Shown piece by piece: positions 61,774 through 64,000 of a stretch of 64,000 nt of DNA; the stretch's first letter is position 1, and each line of letters opens with the position of its first letter. Under the pieces are notes generated by a model. It did no database searches, had not been told where the DNA came from, and saw only the letters and a list, made by a program, of their open reading frames with translations. A program made the translations under genes and the position numbers. The stretch is taken from the NCBI RefSeq assembly GCF_015550595.1, contig NZ_JADNBB010000003.1, positions 146,174 through 210,173 on the forward strand, given 5' to 3'. Source of the stretch: Parabacteroides goldsteinii (lineage in GTDB: Bacteria; Bacteroidota; Bacteroidia; Bacteroidales; Tannerellaceae).

Positions 61774-62516
61774 AGTAGATTGATTGCCTCCAGAATATTG
61801 TTCGCTTTGAGTTTCGTCAGGATATTTTTACGGTGATTATTCACTGTATATATGCTTATATTCAACCGGTCGGCTATTTCTTTACTCAGCAGCCCCTGAC
61901 GGATCAGTTTCAATATTTCCATTTCTCTTTTCGTCAATAACGAATCATCATTATCAATCACCGGAACAGAGATCAACTCCCCGTTCTTCAAATCCAGTAC
62001 TGAATATTTAACCGTTTCCAATGGTGTTTGATCGGGAGCAATATCCATTATTCCCATTACAATCCAGGCCTTACCATTTCGGTCTTGCTGGGTAACCTGG
62101 GTACGGCTGATCACATTTATATATTTACCACTTGCATTAAGCATACGAAATTGATAAACATTCCGGAAATCATTTCTTCTTTCCACAGGAAGAGAATAAA
62201 TGAACCGGCTATGCCTGATCTGCAATTCAAGCATTCTGTCACGGTCATCCGGATGTATTCTTTCTTCCAAAAGATCACCCTGCCTTTCTATCGTTCTTAT
62301 ATGAGATTGATTGTAACCAAAAATATCGGCAAAACTATCTGATGCAAAATCGTATTGTTCTTTATAAACGTCTACAGTAAACAGGCAACTATGACTCATC
62401 TCTGCCATCTGTCGCAAAGCCTCTCTCCTTTTCGTCCACAAACCATAATCAACATCCTGATCCGATATCTGCTGACGGGCCCACATTTCCCCGAGTGTTT
62501 CTTTAGATGATGACAT
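61749..62516 (-). CDS. PAS-LuxR transcriptional regulator
   Basis: A 255-residue protein with a PAS-like sensor domain (about 40-160: CLFTVDVYKEQYDFASDSFADIFGY, ERIHPDDRDRML, YINVISRTQVTQQ) and a C-terminal LuxR-type helix-turn-helix (about 190-250: LTKREMEILKLIRQGLLSKEIADRLNIS in part, then NNHRKNILTKL). There is no receiver domain, so its signal should come through the PAS fold. It is tail-to-tail with, and overlaps, the AraC gene. A TAACTTTG -7 element on the minus strand lies at 62565. Confidence 0.87.
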   Translation of the reverse strand: MSSSKETLGEMWARQQISDQDVDYGLWTKRREALRQMAEMSHSCLFTVDVYKEQYDFASDSFADIFGYNQSHIRTIERQGDLLEERIHPDDRDRMLELQIRHSRFIYSLPVERRNDFRNVYQFRMLNASGKYINVISRTQVTQQDRNGKAWIVMGIMDIAPDQTPLETVKYSVLDLKNGELISVPVIDNDDSLLTKREMEILKLIRQGLLSKEIADRLNISIYTVNNHRKNILTKLKANNILEAINLLHSSIASR

Positions 62517-62564
62517 ATTTATATACGCTTGAAATATTTCTTTCCTTTTTTAATCGATCCGACA

Positions 62565-62572
62565 CAAAGTTA
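62565..62572 (-). promoter_or_regulatory. -7 element for the PAS-LuxR gene
   Basis: The minus strand reads TAACTTTG, a TAnnTTTG match 49 bp before the start codon. Confidence 0.4.
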
Positions 62573-62647
62573 GCGGATTTTTGTTTGCCTGCTTCACCCG
62601 CTTAACTAAATGTCCTTGTTCCGAGCCTGAGTATTAAAGTTGATTTA

Positions 62648-63742
62648 TCAGTAATGTGTAGCAGAGATATCAACCACCTGTCCGATCACCGGAACGATCA
62701 GCTCCAAAGAGTTTTCTTTAGCCATCTCTATTTCGTTTTTCAACGGTTCGTCCCAACGGTGTGAGGCTAATGCGTATTTGGAATGATGGACAGTCACAAC
62801 CTTACGGGCTTTCAAATCTTTGGCTGCCTGTCCCAAATACTGAGGCATAATATGGATATTACGCCATCCCTCATTGTACTGTCCGTTTTCCAGAATAGCC
62901 AGATCGATATCCGGATACCGGTTGCCTATTTCTTCAAAATGAGTATCGTAACCGCTGTCACCTCCCATATAGACTTTATACGAAGGAGTTTCCAGAAGAA
63001 AAGAAGCCCACAAAGTCTTATTCGATGTCAGTCCGCGACCGGAAAAATGACGGGCTGGCAGGCAACGGACCGTAAAGTTCTCATCCGGCAACGCACTTTC
63101 ATACCAGTCCAGTTCAATAATATTCCTCTTATCGAATCCCCAATATTCAAAATGTTCACCCACACCTAAAGGACAGATTACTTTACGGATACGATCTTTC
63201 AGCCGGATTACCGTCTGATAATCCAAATGATCCCAATGGTCATGACTAATAACCAGATAATCGATATCCGGCATATCTTCCGGTTTATATATATCCGTTC
63301 CTTTAAAAGGCTTATTGACAAAGGAAACCGGAGAAGCCATACAAAACACCGGATCGACTAAAATTCGTTTACCGGATAATTGAAGCAGATAGGAAGAATG
63401 GCCGAACCAGACCATTACATTCGAATCGTCCGCCAAGTTTTTCAAATCGGATTTGATCGCCGGAACCGGAACATCCGGATTCAGTCCGTCAGGCTTTAAG
63501 AACAAATAATCCCACATGCTGTGTAAAAGACCTTTATCGGAAGTCATTAACGTCGTCGGATGTATATTCTGAAACTCTCCATCTTTATATTGGGGCGAAC
63601 GCTTTATCCTTTCCAGTCGCTCCCCCTGCGGCAGACGTCCGAAAGCCGGTCGATTGATAAAGGCGACCACTGCCACTCCCAAAACGATCACTATACCTAT
63701 TATAAGTCCTGCTACCATATATCCTCTTTTTTTTATTTTCAT
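62648..63742 (-). CDS. Membrane-anchored metallo-beta-lactamase-fold hydrolase (UlaG/NAPE-PLD-like)
   Basis: A 364-residue protein with an N-terminal span (about 9-29) that anchors the enzyme facing the periplasm, or is an uncleaved signal. The catalytic fold shows GHSSYLLQLSGKRILVDPVF, the zinc motif HDHWDH at residues 167-172, LPARHFSGRG, GGDSGYDTHF and a last His in VTVHHSKYAL, so all metal ligands are kept. NAPE-PLD and UlaG lactonase are the closest described types; a phosphodiesterase acting on lipids is possible. A TACTTTTG -7 element (63764-63771) precedes it. Confidence 0.85.
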   Translation of the reverse strand: MKIKKRGYMVAGLIIGIVIVLGVAVVAFINRPAFGRLPQGERLERIKRSPQYKDGEFQNIHPTTLMTSDKGLLHSMWDYLFLKPDGLNPDVPVPAIKSDLKNLADDSNVMVWFGHSSYLLQLSGKRILVDPVFCMASPVSFVNKPFKGTDIYKPEDMPDIDYLVISHDHWDHLDYQTVIRLKDRIRKVICPLGVGEHFEYWGFDKRNIIELDWYESALPDENFTVRCLPARHFSGRGLTSNKTLWASFLLETPSYKVYMGGDSGYDTHFEEIGNRYPDIDLAILENGQYNEGWRNIHIMPQYLGQAAKDLKARKVVTVHHSKYALASHRWDEPLKNEIEMAKENSLELIVPVIGQVVDISATHY

Positions 63743-63763
63743 ATCAACTCATTTTATATAAAA

Positions 63764-63771
63764 CAAAAGTA
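63764..63771 (-). promoter_or_regulatory. -7 element for the hydrolase gene
   Basis: The minus strand reads TACTTTTG, matching TAnnTTTG, 21 bp before the start codon. Confidence 0.5.
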
Positions 63772-63851
63772 CATCCCTTTTTTCAGAAGTATGGTATATG
63801 GATTACTGATATTTTTACCTTTATCACTGTTCTTATTTGTTGATTTTCGCT

Positions 63852-63859
63852 TATCTTTG
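63852..63859 (+). promoter_or_regulatory. -7 element for the gene at the right edge
   Basis: TATCTTTG matches TAnnTTTG and lies 38 bp before the ATG at 63898. A TTTG at 63836 is too close to serve as -33. Confidence 0.5.
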
Positions 63860-63897
63860 TTAAATATTAAACCTTGAATCAAATTAAATAAGGAATC

Positions 63898-64000
63898 ATG
63901 AAAGAATTTGAAGCAGCACTAGTCAGCGAAGGAAAGAGTGAAAGAATACCGGAAGAGTACAATTTCTTTGGTAAAGTGATCGGTGAATGGGATCTTGATT
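63898..64000 (+). CDS. Unrecognised protein, N-terminal fragment cut by window edge
   Basis: Thirty-four residues are visible, starting MKEFEAALVSEGKSERIPEE and ending in NFFGKVIGEWDLD. There is no signal peptide. The frame is open at the edge and has a promoter element upstream. The G-x-W-D ending is common in small ligand-binding beta proteins, but the piece is too short for a family call. Confidence 0.6.
   Translation, partial: MKEFEAALVSEGKSERIPEEYNFFGKVIGEWDLD

Overview
The window looks like a chromosomal segment of a gut-type Bacteroidales bacterium, most likely Parabacteroides or a close relative (genus is inference). The pointers are moderate GC, many promoters of the Bacteroidetes form TAnnTTTG, no clear Shine-Dalgarno sites, many lipoproteins with a signal-peptidase-II cysteine, and Bacteroidales-typical families (NodT-like efflux lipoproteins, a CarboxypepD_reg outer-membrane barrel protein, a DUF6078-like protein).

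Region 1 (1-15395) is an exopolysaccharide/capsule/O-antigen locus. The plus-strand run holds the end of a polymerase/ligase-like membrane protein, four glycosyltransferases, a hexapeptide-repeat acyltransferase, a membrane acyltransferase and a beta-helix lipoprotein. It converges on a minus-strand operon of a GT2 paralogous to the first GT2 of the plus run, an asparagine-synthetase-like protein without its Cys2 nucleophile, a Wzx-type flippase and another GT2. A further membrane GT2 is divergent at 14214.

Region 2 (15505-24089) has a receiver-histidine kinase protein, a GNAT acetyltransferase, a first tripartite RND efflux operon and a membrane-anchored DNA/RNA nuclease whose promoter lies inside a perfect 15-bp inverted repeat.

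Region 3 (24198-34175) is an L-rhamnose regulon on the minus strand: rhaB, rhaA, rhaT, a 42-bp repeat array, rhaD and two secreted alpha-L-rhamnosidase-like proteins, with a divergent AraC regulator. The proteins would release rhamnose outside the cytoplasm, import it and convert it to dihydroxyacetone phosphate and lactaldehyde.

Region 4 (34183-45775) has a TonB-dependent-receptor-like barrel protein, an exported MsrA-MsrB fusion, two tRNA-Ser, an HTH protein, a thioredoxin-like lipoprotein, a tRNA Gly-Leu-Leu cluster, and a tightly packed run of M20 dipeptidase, DEAD-box helicase, MTA/SAH deaminase and purine nucleoside phosphorylase.

Region 5 (45903-61773) has two paralogous RND efflux operons (adaptor, permease, outer-membrane factor), each with a divergent AraC regulator. 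Between them lie a YdeI-like protein, a DUF6078-like protein and an aldo/keto reductase. The window ends with a PAS-LuxR regulator, a membrane-anchored metallo-beta-lactamase-fold hydrolase and the start of an unrecognised gene.

The most unusual non-coding features are three intergenic arrays of short palindromic elements with strict periods near whole helical turns: 22 bp at 17311, 42 bp at 29185, and alternating TTTCC/GGAAA every 11 bp at 53765. Each lies next to a gene 3' end.
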